The notes under the pieces are model-generated. The model did no database searches. It was not told the DNA's origin and saw nothing but the letters and a program-made list of their open reading frames with translations. From Bordetella parapertussis (lineage in GTDB: Bacteria > Pseudomonadota > Gammaproteobacteria > Burkholderiales > SG8-39), in assembly GCA_945897475.1 (NCBI GenBank), contig CAMDFL010000005.1, positions 1-52,920 of the forward strand: a stretch of 52,920 nucleotides of DNA. The letters are read 5' to 3'. Below are positions 9,237-18,362 of this stretch, piece after piece. The stretch's first letter is position 1. Each line of letters begins with the position of its first letter. The position numbers and the translations under genes were made by a program.

Positions 9237-11135
9237 ATGTTGATCTCAGAGCGGCGAAACACCGAACGCGAGCTTTATAACTTTCAGATGCGCATCGGCG
9301 TGGCCGGCGCACTGGTATTCGCCGCGTTCTTACTGTTGCTGATGCGGTTCGCCTATTTACAGGTCATCCAGCACGACTATTACCAGACCAAGGCCGAGGA
9401 CAACCGCATTTCGGTGGTCCCTATCACGCCGAACCGCGGCAATATTGTCGACCGTACCGGTGCTATCCTGGCACGCAATTATTCCGCCTATACGCTGGAG
9501 ATCTCACCCTCCAAAGTGGCCAATGTCGAGGCCATGATCGACGATCTTGCTACCGTGATTGATATTCGTTCCAGCGACCGCACCCGGTTCCGGCGTCTGG
9601 CATTCGAGGAGAAAGGCGCGAATTCGCTACCGATTCGCACCCGCCTCACAGAAGAAGAAGTTGCCCGCTTCGCCGCGCATCGCTATCGCTTCCCCGGCGT
9701 GGATATCAAGGCGCGGCTGTTTCGCCAGTACCCGCTTGGCCACAGCGCATCGCACGTTCTGGGCTACATCGGCAGGATCAGCGATCGCGATCTGGAGCGT
9801 ATCGACACGGATGGCCTGTCCACCAATTACAAGGGCAGCACTCACATTGGCAAGACCGGCATCGAGCAGGCCTATGAGCGTGAATTGCACGGCATGACCG
9901 GCTCCGAACAGGTTGAGGTCGACGCCGCCGGGCGCGGCGTGCGCTCACTTTCCCGCTCCGTGCCAATCTCGGGAAACAATCTCGCGCTGACACTCGACAT
10001 AGGCCTGCAAGCAGCCGTCGAAAAAGCATTTGGCGACCGGCGTGGCGCGTTTGTAGCCATTGAGCCTTCCACCGGTGGCGTGCTGGCCTTGGTATCGATG
10101 CCGGGGTACGACCCCAACTTGTTCGTTGACGGCATCGATCAGGTGAGCTGGGAAGCGCTCAACACCTCGGCTGATCGACCGCTTAACAATCGAGCCCTGA
10201 CCGGTGTCTACCCGCCCGGTTCGACCTTCAAGCCGTTTATGGCGCTTGCCGCGCTTGAGCTTGGAAAGCGAACCACTCAACAAACCATTTCGGATCCCGG
10301 CCATTTTGATTTCGGCGGGCGGCGATTTCGCGACGACAAGGTGGGCGGCCATGGCACGGTGGATATGTACAAGTCCATCGTGGTGTCCTGCGACACCTAT
10401 TACTACGTTCTGGGCAACGATCTGGGCATAGACAATATCTCCACCTTCATGCGCCGCCTCGGCCTGGGCAGCCGCACCGGAATTGATCTGGAAGGTGAGT
10501 TCGCCGGGATTCTGCCTTCTGCGGAATGGAAGCAGAAGCGCTTTCGCAAGGCCGAACAGCAGAAATGGTACGCCGGCGAAACCATATCAGTGAGCATTGG
10601 TCAAGGCTATAACGCCTACACCATTCTGCAATTAGCCCAGGCCACCGCGGCATTGGCCAACGACGGCGTGACGTTTCGACCACGCCTGGTTCGTTATATA
10701 GAGAACGTCAACACCGGCGAGCGGCGCTTCGTCGAACCTGAAATCAGCAACAACTCCCCGATGAAAAAAGAGAACCTGGATTTCATCAAACGCGCCATGG
10801 CCGGCGTCAATATTGAGGGCACCGGCGCTCGCGCATTCGCCGGCGCCGAATACACCAACGCCGGTAAAACCGGGACGGCCCAAGTCATCGCCATCAAGGC
10901 CAATGAAAAATACGTCGAATCGCGAGTGGCGGAGCGGCATCGCGATCATGCTTTGTTCATCGCATTTGCGCCGGTGGAGAACCCCAAGATCGCCCTGGCG
11001 GTTCTGGTGGAAAATGGGGGGTTTGGCGCGCGCGCCGCAGCGCCCATAGCCCGTATCGCCCTCGATTACTACCTCCTGGGAAAACGCCCCAAAAAAGCCG
11101 TAGAGGACGATAATAAGGGCGGCACCAATGATTGA
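9237..11135 (+). CDS. mrdA: Penicillin-binding protein 2 (elongation transpeptidase)
   Basis: A class B PBP that cross-links peptidoglycan during side-wall growth. It has an N-terminal cytoplasmic tail, a membrane anchor at about residues 22-42, a pedestal domain and a C-terminal transpeptidase domain. The active-site motifs are intact: S329-TFK in PPGSTFKPF, S384-CD and K544-TGT in AGKTGTAQV. The length, 632 residues, is typical. It overlaps rodA by 8 bp, matching the known physical pairing of PBP2 with the RodA glycosyltransferase. Confidence 0.96.
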   Translation: MLISERRNTERELYNFQMRIGVAGALVFAAFLLLLMRFAYLQVIQHDYYQTKAEDNRISVVPITPNRGNIVDRTGAILARNYSAYTLEISPSKVANVEAMIDDLATVIDIRSSDRTRFRRLAFEEKGANSLPIRTRLTEEEVARFAAHRYRFPGVDIKARLFRQYPLGHSASHVLGYIGRISDRDLERIDTDGLSTNYKGSTHIGKTGIEQAYERELHGMTGSEQVEVDAAGRGVRSLSRSVPISGNNLALTLDIGLQAAVEKAFGDRRGAFVAIEPSTGGVLALVSMPGYDPNLFVDGIDQVSWEALNTSADRPLNNRALTGVYPPGSTFKPFMALAALELGKRTTQQTISDPGHFDFGGRRFRDDKVGGHGTVDMYKSIVVSCDTYYYVLGNDLGIDNISTFMRRLGLGSRTGIDLEGEFAGILPSAEWKQKRFRKAEQQKWYAGETISVSIGQGYNAYTILQLAQATAALANDGVTFRPRLVRYIENVNTGERRFVEPEISNNSPMKKENLDFIKRAMAGVNIEGTGARAFAGAEYTNAGKTGTAQVIAIKANEKYVESRVAERHRDHALFIAFAPVENPKIALAVLVENGGFGARAAAPIARIALDYYLLGKRPKKAVEDDNKGGTND

Positions 11136-12222
11136 ACGTGCCCTGCGTCGGATTACCAATTCGATCGATGCGACCTTGATGTGGATTGCGTTGGCGATTC
11201 TTGGCCTCGGGCTCTTGACCCTGTATAGCGCGAGCAATGAGAATCCGACGCGCGTGTTCGCGCAGCTGGGCAATATTTCCGTTGCGCTGGTATTAATGTG
11301 GATCGTGTCGCAGATACCCCCGCAAACACTGATGCGCTTCGCGCCACCGGCCTACATACTCGGATTGTTGTTGTTGATCGCGGTGGCCCTATTGGGCGAT
11401 ATACGCAATGGCGCGCGCCGCTGGTTGAATCTGGGCGTCACCAGCATCCAGCCATCGGAGATCATGAAAATCGCCATGCCCTTGATGCTCGCCTGGTATT
11501 TTCAGAAGCGCGAGGCGGTGTTGGGTCTCGCGGACTACGGCGTGGCCGGGTTATTGCTTTTGTTGCCCATCGCCCTCATCGCACGACAGCCCGACTTGGG
11601 CACCGCCGTGCTGGTCGCCGCGGCAGGCTGTTTCGTCATTTATCTCGCGGGTCTTTCGTGGAAGATCATCGTCGGCATGATCCTGGCCGGGTTGGCGAGT
11701 ATGCCGCTGGCCTGGACAATGCTGCACGACTACCAGCGCAGGCGCATCCTCACTTTAATCGACCCCAGCAGCGACCCTCTGGGGGCGGGCTATCACATCA
11801 TCCAGTCCACTATTGCCGTTGGCTCGGGTGGTATCACAGGAAAAGGTTGGTTGAACGGCACCCAGACACATCTGGAATTCATCCCCGAGCGCGCAACGGA
11901 TTTTATTTTTGCGGTGTATTCGGAGGAATTCGGGCTCATCGGCAATCTCTTGTTGTTGTTCCTGTATTTGGCGCTGATCGCGCGCGGCTTGAGCATCGCA
12001 GCGGACGCACCGACGTTTTTTTCCCGTTTGTTGGCGGGCTCTATCGTGCTCAGCTTCTTTACCTATGCATTCGTCAACATGGGCATGGTGAGCGGCATCC
12101 TGCCCGTTGTCGGCGTTCCCCTGCCATTGGTTTCCTATGGGGGCACGGCGCTGGTAACCCTGTTTCTGGGCATTGGCATTTTAATGAGCATTCATCGCAA
12201 TCGAAAACTCGTGCAAACCTGA
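11128..12222 (+). CDS. rodA: Rod-shape determining protein RodA (SEDS glycosyltransferase)
   Basis: The SEDS-family peptidoglycan polymerase of the elongasome: 364 residues with about ten membrane segments. Family motifs are visible: GARRWLNLG, QPSEIMKIAMPL and FIPERATDFIFAVYSEEFG, the last containing the region of the catalytic Asp. The C-terminus has GVPLPLVSYGGTALVTLF, typical of SEDS proteins. The start overlaps mrdA by 8 bp, and rlpA follows after 16 bp. Confidence 0.96.
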   Translation: MIERALRRITNSIDATLMWIALAILGLGLLTLYSASNENPTRVFAQLGNISVALVLMWIVSQIPPQTLMRFAPPAYILGLLLLIAVALLGDIRNGARRWLNLGVTSIQPSEIMKIAMPLMLAWYFQKREAVLGLADYGVAGLLLLLPIALIARQPDLGTAVLVAAAGCFVIYLAGLSWKIIVGMILAGLASMPLAWTMLHDYQRRRILTLIDPSSDPLGAGYHIIQSTIAVGSGGITGKGWLNGTQTHLEFIPERATDFIFAVYSEEFGLIGNLLLLFLYLALIARGLSIAADAPTFFSRLLAGSIVLSFFTYAFVNMGMVSGILPVVGVPLPLVSYGGTALVTLFLGIGILMSIHRNRKLVQT

Positions 12223-12238
12223 ACTCGCCCTGCTCCCA

Positions 12239-13375
12239 ATGGCTCAAAAAATAAAAAAATCCCATTCTCCGGCCTTGAAGTCTCCGCGTTTTTTTGTCTT
12301 GTTGTTGATTGCTGCTGCGGGTTGCGCGACCGTATCGCCACCGCCGGTGATCGAGCGGGACGCGGGTTCTCCCGGGGCAAGGGCCTCCTCAGCAGCGGAT
12401 ATCACGCGACCTCACGTCGCCGCACCCGGTGCCCGCACCGCACCCGCCACGTCTTCGTCATCGCCGTCGCCGTCCTCCCGAAGTGGCGCCTATTACAAGG
12501 ATGATGGGCCCGGAGATAACCCGCCGCCAGACCTCGACAAAATCGCCGATGCGCGGCCGCGCATCGAGCCCCTGCATCGCTTCGCCAACAATCCTTACAA
12601 CGTGTTTGGGCGAGACTACGTACCGATGAAATCGATGGCGCTATTCCGGCAAAGCGGCATTGCCAGTTGGTATGGCAAAAAATTTCACGGGCAACGCACC
12701 TCGAGCGGAGAGGTCTACGACATGTATGGCATGACCGCGGCCCATCCCACGCTTCCCATACCCAGCTATGTGCGCGTATCAAACCAACAGAATGGCCGCT
12801 CGGTGATCGTGCGTGTCAACGATCGCGGGCCGTTTCACGCCGGTCGGGTAATCGATCTTTCTTTTGCCGCGGCGTTCCGCCTTGGCTATGTGATCGCCGG
12901 CAGCTCCCCGGTGCATGTGGAGTTGCTGCAAGCCGAGGAGATCGTCAGTCTCGCCACCAAGGATTCGACCGACGCGAACGTCGCGTCAGCGCGCACAGCG
13001 CCGACCTCGTCCATACAAGCCACACAGCAGCCCGCTGCCACGCCAACCGAACGAGCCTCGAACCCGATGGAGCGCATTACTGTCGGCGCCCAGTCACCAC
13101 TGCCGCCCACGCCGGCCACTGCCAATGCCCGCTCAGACGCCGCGACCGGCGTCTATCTTCAACTTGGCGCATTCTCCGCGCGGGACAATGCCGAGAGTTT
13201 TCGCGCGCGTGTCTACGGGCAAGTTGGATGGTTGAATGAGGCTATCGAGATTTTCCCGCGCGACGGACTTTTCCGTCTGCACCTCGGCCCTTATCGCGAT
13301 CGTGAACAGGCAAGCGGCATGGCCGAGCGCCTTAGGCGTGAAATTGAATTGAATCCGGTTTTTGTGACGAGGTGA
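12239..13375 (+). CDS. rlpA: RlpA-family septal ring lytic transglycosylase (lipoprotein)
   Basis: A 378-residue lipoprotein: the signal peptide ends in a lipobox with the lipid-carrying Cys29 (AAAGC). A Pro/Ser/Ala-rich linker is followed by a double-psi beta-barrel domain (ASWYGKKFHGQRTSSGE, then VRVNDRGPF with the catalytic Asp) at about residues 138-225. After a second low-complexity linker there is a C-terminal SPOR domain (YLQLGAFSARDNAESFRARV) that binds denuded glycan. RlpA enzymes cleave glycan strands lacking stem peptides. Placement after rodA and before dacA is common in this class. Confidence 0.92.
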   Translation: MAQKIKKSHSPALKSPRFFVLLLIAAAGCATVSPPPVIERDAGSPGARASSAADITRPHVAAPGARTAPATSSSSPSPSSRSGAYYKDDGPGDNPPPDLDKIADARPRIEPLHRFANNPYNVFGRDYVPMKSMALFRQSGIASWYGKKFHGQRTSSGEVYDMYGMTAAHPTLPIPSYVRVSNQQNGRSVIVRVNDRGPFHAGRVIDLSFAAAFRLGYVIAGSSPVHVELLQAEEIVSLATKDSTDANVASARTAPTSSIQATQQPAATPTERASNPMERITVGAQSPLPPTPATANARSDAATGVYLQLGAFSARDNAESFRARVYGQVGWLNEAIEIFPRDGLFRLHLGPYRDREQASGMAERLRREIELNPVFVTR

Positions 13376-13389
13376 AAATCAGGGGTTGA

Positions 13390-13395
13390 TATAAT
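13390..13395 (+). promoter_or_regulatory. Possible -10 box for dacA
   Basis: TATAAT, 26 bp before the dacA start and 14 bp after the rlpA stop. A TTGTGA lies upstream at 13362-13367, but the spacing of 22 bp is long. Suggestive only. Confidence 0.3.
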
Positions 13396-13421
13396 TTGTT
13401 CGTTTCGCTGGCGGTTTCCCC

Positions 13422-14591
13422 ATGGTTTTCGGTTTTCCCTTGATTCGCGGTATTCCTTTGATTTATTTTTCAATGGCGCTGGCAACACTTGCGTCCCTGC
13501 TGGTCGTGTCGCCCCTCGCCATCGCGCAAGTTCCCGCGCCGGTGCTCGCGGCTCGCGCCTGGCTGCTGGTGGATGTTGCGATGGGCCAGACGCTGGCCTC
13601 GCAAAACGCCGAGGAGCGGGTCGAGCCCGCCTCGCTCACCAAGCTGATGACGGCTTATATCGTGTTTGCTTCGTTGCGTGAAAAGCGCCTCTCGCTGGAG
13701 CAGATCGTGCCAGTATCGGAGCGCGCATGGCGGGCTGGCGGCTCGCGCATGTTCATCGATATCAAAAAACCGGTGACGGTGGGGGAATTGATCCAGGGGG
13801 TGATCGTGCAGTCGGGCAACGACGCCTGCATCGCCTTGGCGGAGGTCATCGCGGGTTCTGAGGATGCTTTCGTGCAGATCATGAACCGCGAGGCGAAGCG
13901 CCTGGGTATGAATCAAACGCAATTCACCAATTCTAGCGGCCTGCCCGATCCGAAGCATTACTCGACTGCGCGCGATCTGGCACTGCTTGCGGTCGCAATC
14001 ATTCGCGATTTCCCCGAGCAATACCGCCACTACTCGGTGAGAGAGTTTCGCTACAACAACATTACACAACAGAATCGTAACCGTCTGTTATGGCTCGATC
14101 CGAACGTTGATGGCATCAAAACCGGCTACTCCGAGGCTGCCGGCTATTGCCTAATCGCATCGTCCACGCGCGGCAGCCGCCGCTTGCTATCGGTCGTTCT
14201 TGGAGCCAATAGCGAATCCTCGCGCGCCCAGGAAAGCCAGAAGCTCTTGAATCATGGATTTCTTTTCTTCGACCAGGTGCGCCTGTATGAAAAAGGCGTG
14301 TCGGTTAGCGCCTTGCCTGTCTGGAAAGGCAGTGAAAATACCCTCAAGGCGGGTGTGTCCGAGGATCTTCGAATTTCCGTTCCCAAGGGCATGGGCGACA
14401 AACTCAAAGCGGAAATGCTCAGTCTCCAACCGCTGGTGGCGCCCATCAGCGCCGGGCAACGCGTGGGAACGATCCGCGTCAGCCTGGACGGCAAGCCAAT
14501 AGGCGAATACCCAGCGGTGGCCTTGGATAACATGGCGACCGCTGGCATTTTTGGCCGTGCATGGGACACCGTACGGTTGTGGTTTCAGTGA
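13422..14591 (+). CDS. dacA: D-alanyl-D-alanine carboxypeptidase (PBP5/6 type)
   Basis: Trims the terminal D-Ala from peptidoglycan pentapeptides. The 389-residue precursor has a signal peptide ending near residue 36. It carries the three serine-peptidase S11 motifs: SLTK in EPASLTKLMTAY, SGN in VQSGNDACIALAE and KTG in DGIKTGYSEAAGY. The C-terminal PBP5-like beta domain ends in an amphipathic helix (AGIFGRAWDTVRLWFQ) that would anchor it to the outer face of the inner membrane. Upstream in-frame starts are not available. A tandem array follows downstream. Confidence 0.95.
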   Translation: MVFGFPLIRGIPLIYFSMALATLASLLVVSPLAIAQVPAPVLAARAWLLVDVAMGQTLASQNAEERVEPASLTKLMTAYIVFASLREKRLSLEQIVPVSERAWRAGGSRMFIDIKKPVTVGELIQGVIVQSGNDACIALAEVIAGSEDAFVQIMNREAKRLGMNQTQFTNSSGLPDPKHYSTARDLALLAVAIIRDFPEQYRHYSVREFRYNNITQQNRNRLLWLDPNVDGIKTGYSEAAGYCLIASSTRGSRRLLSVVLGANSESSRAQESQKLLNHGFLFFDQVRLYEKGVSVSALPVWKGSENTLKAGVSEDLRISVPKGMGDKLKAEMLSLQPLVAPISAGQRVGTIRVSLDGKPIGEYPAVALDNMATAGIFGRAWDTVRLWFQ

Positions 14592-14630
14592 CGCCGATTG
14601 GCCACGAAATTCTTTGATGCGGGATTGAGC

Positions 14631-14690
14631 TGATAAGCGCAAAAGCAACCTAATAAGCGCAAAAGCAACCTAATAAGAGCATAAGCAACC
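14631..14690. repeat. 3 x 20-bp tandem repeat between dacA and dat
   Basis: Units at 14631-14650, 14651-14670 and 14671-14690, type TAATAAGCGCAAAAGCAACC, followed by a partial TAAGCACGAAACC. Units 1 and 2 differ at one base. The array ends 19 bp before the dat start and sits in the 118-bp spacer after dacA. The CTAATAAGC...AAAAGC pattern resembles the mreB-upstream units. Confidence 0.85.
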
Positions 14691-14709
14691 TAAGCACGAA
14701 ACCATTGCC

Positions 14710-15582
14710 ATGAACGTCTTTCTCAACGGTGAAATGATGCCAATCGGCATAGCGCGCGTCTCGGTGCAGGACCGTGGCTTTCAGTTCGGTGACGGCGCCT
14801 ACGAATACCTGCCGGTCTATTCGCGCAGGCCATTTCGTCTGGCAGAACATCTGTCGCGCCTCAAAACGAGCCTTGCGGCTTTGCAAATCGCGAATCCAAA
14901 CGAGGACGTGCGCTGGGGCGAGATTATCCACCAGGTCATCGCCGCCAATCCCTGGGACGATCAGGGTGTCTACCTTCAAGTCACGCGTGGCGCAGCGCCT
15001 CGCGACCATGCCTTTCCCAAGGGCATCAAACCGACGGTGTATGTATGTGCGAGCGCGCTCTCGACGCCTTCGCGCGAACAAATCGATCAAGGCGTTGCCG
15101 CGATAACGTTTGATGATTTTCGCTGGCTGCGCTGCGACATCAAATCGACAGCCTTGCTTGCCAGTTGCATGTTGCGCGAACTCGCCGTGCAAAAAGGCTG
15201 CGTGGAAACGATTCTCCTTCGGGACGGGTTTCTCACCGAGGCGGCAGCAAGCAATGTCATGATCGTCAAAAATGGCCAGGTTCTCGCGCCGCCGAAGTCC
15301 CATCTGATGCTCGCTGGCATCACCTACGACGTGGTGCTCGAATTGATGGAGAAAAGCGGCGTGCCGCATTCGGTCCGTCCAATAAATGAGGAGGAATTGC
15401 GCGTGGCCGATGAAGTCTGGCTTACTTCGTCATCGAAGGAGGTGCTTGCGGTGTGCCGCCTCGATGAGCAGCCGGTGGGCAATGGCGCCGCCGCGGGCAG
15501 GCCAGGGCCGATTTTCCGGCGTGTGCATGCTCTATATCAGGAATATAAAACCACCGTCATGCGATCATCCCCCCATGTCTGA
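14710..15582 (+). CDS. dat: D-amino-acid transaminase (class IV aminotransferase)
   Basis: A 290-residue PLP enzyme of the branched-chain/D-amino acid aminotransferase fold. The Schiff-base lysine is K145 in LRCDIKSTALL, and the cofactor-contacting LTEAAASNVMIVKNG motif follows. The N-terminus VFLNGEMMPIGIARVSVQDRGFQFGDG matches D-alanine transaminases more than IlvE. In betaproteobacteria this gene usually sits between dacA and lipB, where it could supply D-Glu or D-Ala for wall synthesis. Substrate specificity is inferred from context. It overlaps ybeD by 8 bp. Confidence 0.85.
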   Translation: MNVFLNGEMMPIGIARVSVQDRGFQFGDGAYEYLPVYSRRPFRLAEHLSRLKTSLAALQIANPNEDVRWGEIIHQVIAANPWDDQGVYLQVTRGAAPRDHAFPKGIKPTVYVCASALSTPSREQIDQGVAAITFDDFRWLRCDIKSTALLASCMLRELAVQKGCVETILLRDGFLTEAAASNVMIVKNGQVLAPPKSHLMLAGITYDVVLELMEKSGVPHSVRPINEEELRVADEVWLTSSSKEVLAVCRLDEQPVGNGAAAGRPGPIFRRVHALYQEYKTTVMRSSPHV

Positions 15583-15841
15583 TCCCGAAAGTCTGATTGT
15601 TTTTCCCTGCGACTTTCCCATCAAGGTGATGGGCTTGCGTCAGCATGGATTCGCGCAGGCGATACTGGAAGTAGTCAAGCAGCATTCCCCGGACTATGAC
15701 GCCAGCAGCGTGGAGATGCGCTCCAGCCGTGAAGGTAAATATCTCAGCTTGACCATTACGGTCAAGGCCACCTCGCAACAGCAACTCGATGATCTGTATC
15801 GTGATCTATGCGATCACTCGATGGTTTCGATGGTGCTGTGA
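15575..15841 (+). CDS. ybeD: YbeD/DUF493 family protein
   Basis: An 88-residue protein with the DUF493 pattern: FPCDFPIKVMGLRQ at the N-terminus, then SSREGKYLSLTITVKATSQQQLDDLYRDL and an ending around MVSMVL. E. coli YbeD has a ferredoxin-like, ACT-type fold and lies next to lipB, as here. The start ATG overlaps the end of dat, so translation is probably coupled. The function is not established; a regulatory role in lipoate metabolism has been suggested only from gene order. Confidence 0.88.
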   Translation: MSDPESLIVFPCDFPIKVMGLRQHGFAQAILEVVKQHSPDYDASSVEMRSSREGKYLSLTITVKATSQQQLDDLYRDLCDHSMVSMVL

Positions 15842-15858
15842 TCACCGGATATGCGAAG

Positions 15859-15928
15859 CTGGTAAATTTAGTCCAGAAAATTCAAGCCAGAAAATCGACT
15901 CCGGAAAATAAAAGCCGGTAGATAAAAT
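15859..15928. repeat. 5 x 14-bp tandem repeat upstream of lipB
   Basis: Five units at 15859-15872, 15873-15886, 15887-15900, 15901-15914 and 15915-15928, type CCAGAAAATTCAAG. Spacing is exactly 14 bp, with divergence between units. The array occupies nearly all of the ybeD-lipB spacer. It can be aligned with the 20-bp mreB-upstream unit if six bases are removed (CCGG...AAAA..TTCAAG). Confidence 0.8.
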
Positions 15929-15936
15929 ACAGCGAA

Positions 15937-16572
15937 GTGAACCCACGCGCCATGATAGTTAGAGATTTAGGCAGTACCGAATTCGATACATGCTATGACG
16001 CGATGCGCCGCTTCACCGCGGCTCGCGACCTGAGCACCGCAGATGAGCTTTGGATCACCGAGCACCCGCCGGTCTATACGGTGGGCGCCGCCGGGCGCAC
16101 GCAGCACCTACCGGGCGCCGGCGCGGATAACAGCATTCTGGTGAAACGCATCGATCGCGGCGGACAAATCACCTACCACGGGCCGGGCCAGGCTATCGTC
16201 TACACCTTGCTCGATTTGACCCGCAGCGGTCTGAAGGTTCGCGCCCTGGTCCAATTGCTTGAACAAGCTGTCATTGATCTGCTTGACAGTCACCATATAC
16301 ACGGCTCGCGCCGGCCGGCAGCGCCTGGCGTCTATGTCGATGGCGCGAAAATCGCCGCCCTAGGCCTTCGCGTCACGCGCCGCGGCTGCTACCATGGCGT
16401 GGCGCTGAATGTAGATATGGATCTCACCCCTTTTAATTGTATCGATCCCTGCGGCTATCCCGGCCTTGCCGTCACGCAGACGCGCACGTTGGGAGTTAGC
16501 GCTCGCGCCGATGAGATCGGCGAGGCCTTGGCCAGGCGCATCGCAACGCTAATGGAGCCTGGGCATGGCTAA
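15937..16572 (+). CDS. lipB: Octanoyl-[ACP]:protein N-octanoyltransferase
   Basis: Transfers octanoate from acyl carrier protein to lipoyl domains, the first step of lipoate synthesis. Family motifs: [19 protein letters not shown], then [16 protein letters not shown] with the catalytic Lys, and [14 protein letters not shown] with the catalytic Cys. The start is GTG at 15937 (211 residues), with ATG at 15952 as an alternative. It overlaps lipA by 8 bp, so the two enzymes that act in sequence are made together. Confidence 0.95.
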   Translation: MNPRAMIVRDLGSTEFDTCYDAMRRFTAARDLSTADELWITEHPPVYTVGAAGRTQHLPGAGADNSILVKRIDRGGQITYHGPGQAIVYTLLDLTRSGLKVRALVQLLEQAVIDLLDSHHIHGSRRPAAPGVYVDGAKIAALGLRVTRRGCYHGVALNVDMDLTPFNCIDPCGYPGLAVTQTRTLGVSARADEIGEALARRIATLMEPGHG

Positions 16573-17551
16573 CCTGGTTGGTGACAAGAAAAAGGGTGAA
16601 CGTAAAACCCGGCTCATCCCCATAGCGGTGGCGCCCACCGAGCGTCTGAAAAAGCCCGACTGGATACGCGTCAAGGCGGCCGCGCCGGGTTCGCGGTTTC
16701 ACGACATTAAGCGAATCTTGCGCGACGCAAAATTGCATACCGTGTGCGAGGAGGCATCCTGTCCGAATATCGGCGAATGCTTTGGCAAGGGAACCGCGAC
16801 CTTCATGATCCTGGGCGACATCTGCACGCGCCGCTGCCCGTTCTGCGATGTTGGTCACGGCCGCCCGCTGGCGCCGGACGCCGAGGAACCCTTGCACCTG
16901 GCGCAGACCATCGCGGCGCTCGATCTGCGCTATGTGGTCATCACCAGCGTCGACCGGGACGATCTGAAGGACGGCGGCGCGCAGCACTTCGTCGATTGCA
17001 TACGTGCGGTGCGCGAACACTCACCCCGCACCACCATCGAAGTGCTGGTTCCCGATTTTCGCGGCCGAATGGAGCGCGCCTTGGAAGTGCTGGAGGCCGC
17101 GCCCCCAGATGTGATGAACCATAATCTCGAGACGGTGCCGCGCCTGTACCGCGAAGCACGGCCCGGCGGTGACTACGCGCATTCGCTTTCGCTTCTCGCG
17201 CGATTCAAGGCCAGTCATGCCGACGTGCCAACCAAATCCGGTTTGATGGTCGGCCTTGGCGAAGCGGATGCGGAGATCCTTCAGGTCATGCGCGACCTGC
17301 GCGAGCACAACGTGGACATGCTCACCATCGGCCAATACCTGCAACCCTCCGCGCACCACCTGCCGGTGCGCCGCTTCGTGCCACTGGAGACCTTCGCCAT
17401 GTTCGAGCGCGAGGCGCGAGGCATGGGATTTCAAAATGCCGCGATCGGGCCGATGGTGCGCTCCTCATATCATGCCGATCAGCAGGCGCATGCGGCAGGT
17501 GTGACAAACATCACCGAAAACCCGTTCAATCCAAGGTGGGCTTATGGATAA
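16565..17551 (+). CDS. lipA: Lipoyl synthase
   Basis: A radical SAM enzyme that inserts two sulfur atoms into the octanoyl chain on lipoyl domains. Both [4Fe-4S] clusters are accounted for: the auxiliary-cluster motif in [12 protein letters not shown] and the radical SAM CxxxCxxC in [10 protein letters not shown]. The C-terminal MVRSSYHAD supplies the conserved Ser ligand to the auxiliary cluster. The length, 328 residues, is normal. It is the last gene of the long plus-strand cluster starting at mreB, although repeat-bearing spacers may hold further promoters. Confidence 0.97.
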   Translation: MANLVGDKKKGERKTRLIPIAVAPTERLKKPDWIRVKAAAPGSRFHDIKRILRDAKLHTVCEEASCPNIGECFGKGTATFMILGDICTRRCPFCDVGHGRPLAPDAEEPLHLAQTIAALDLRYVVITSVDRDDLKDGGAQHFVDCIRAVREHSPRTTIEVLVPDFRGRMERALEVLEAAPPDVMNHNLETVPRLYREARPGGDYAHSLSLLARFKASHADVPTKSGLMVGLGEADAEILQVMRDLREHNVDMLTIGQYLQPSAHHLPVRRFVPLETFAMFEREARGMGFQNAAIGPMVRSSYHADQQAHAAGVTNITENPFNPRWAYG

Positions 17552-17604
17552 GTATATTTTGTTTGAGATAAACTGCCGGCGAATCGCGAATTGGAGAAAG
17601 TGTT

Positions 17605-17868
17605 TTGGTTACCCGCAAGTTGAAAATAACCCAGGTTATGAAAGCCGACGTCATCACCGCGGTACAGACGCGCATCGCCCTGGTGCGCGATCAGGAGGAA
17701 TTGACGCAAGTGCAAATGGCGGCTTTGCTTGGCATCACGCAACCGCGATTGAATGCGCTTCTCAATAATCACGGCGAGTTGTTCAGCCTGGAGGCATTGA
17801 TCGAAATCGCCACCAAGCTTGAACTCAACGTGCGCTTGTCGATCTCGCGCCCTTATCGCGACGGTTGA
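17605..17868 (+). CDS. XRE-family HTH protein, HigA-like, without toxin
   Basis: An 87-residue helix-turn-helix protein (LTQVQMAALLGITQPRLNALLNNHGELFSLEALIEIATKL) of the type found as antitoxins beside RelE/HigB-like toxins or as orphan regulators. The proposed start is TTG at 17605, with GGAG at 17592-17595; ATG at 17638 is the alternative. No toxin-like ORF lies on either side (lipA before, an FKBP after), so it appears solitary. A DNA-binding role is well supported by the fold; the target is unknown. Confidence 0.72.
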   Translation: MVTRKLKITQVMKADVITAVQTRIALVRDQEELTQVQMAALLGITQPRLNALLNNHGELFSLEALIEIATKLELNVRLSISRPYRDG

Positions 17869-17944
17869 TATCGGCCCTCGGGCGACAGATGGGCGCAACT
17901 GAAAATATAAAATACCAGAACGTAATTTTTCGCAAAGGAATTTC

Positions 17945-18301
17945 ATGTCTACCCAAACCACCGCAAGCGGCCTGATCATCGAAGACATCACCGTAGGCAG
18001 CGGCGCCACAGCCACGGCTGGGAACGAAGTCACCGTCCACTACACCGGCTGGCTATGGGAGAACAGCACCATTGGCGCGAAATTCGATTCCAGCAAGGAC
18101 AGAGATGAACCCTTCGAATTTTCGCTGGGACGCCATAACGTCATCGCCGGCTGGGATGAAGGCGTACAAGGGATGCAGGTCGGCGGCGTGCGCAAACTCA
18201 CCATTCCGCCGGATTTGGGCTATGGCGCGCGCGGCGCCGGCGGCGTGATCCCACCCAATGCCACGTTGATGTTTGAAGTGGAATTGCTGGCAGTGGCGTA
18301 G
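17945..18301 (+). CDS. FKBP-type peptidyl-prolyl isomerase
   Basis: A 118-residue single-domain FKBP, cytoplasmic (no signal peptide). Hallmarks: [59 protein letters not shown] and [14 protein letters not shown], so the active-site aromatic and Asp residues are in place. These enzymes catalyse cis-trans isomerisation of Xaa-Pro bonds. AAAGGA precedes the ATG by eight bases. It converges with the TlpA-like gene, whose stop lies 61 bp away. Confidence 0.93.
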   Translation: MSTQTTASGLIIEDITVGSGATATAGNEVTVHYTGWLWENSTIGAKFDSSKDRDEPFEFSLGRHNVIAGWDEGVQGMQVGGVRKLTIPPDLGYGARGAGGVIPPNATLMFEVELLAVA

Positions 18302-18362
18302 TAACCGGTGTGCCGCGGCAGGTGCCGAGCGCGGTAGGCGCCGAGGACCAGGAGATTCCCTC

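Noticed and set aside
11298-12254. A 318-codon plus-strand ORF overlapping rodA
   Set aside because: It is rodA read in another frame (Arg/His-rich). rodA carries clear SEDS motifs.
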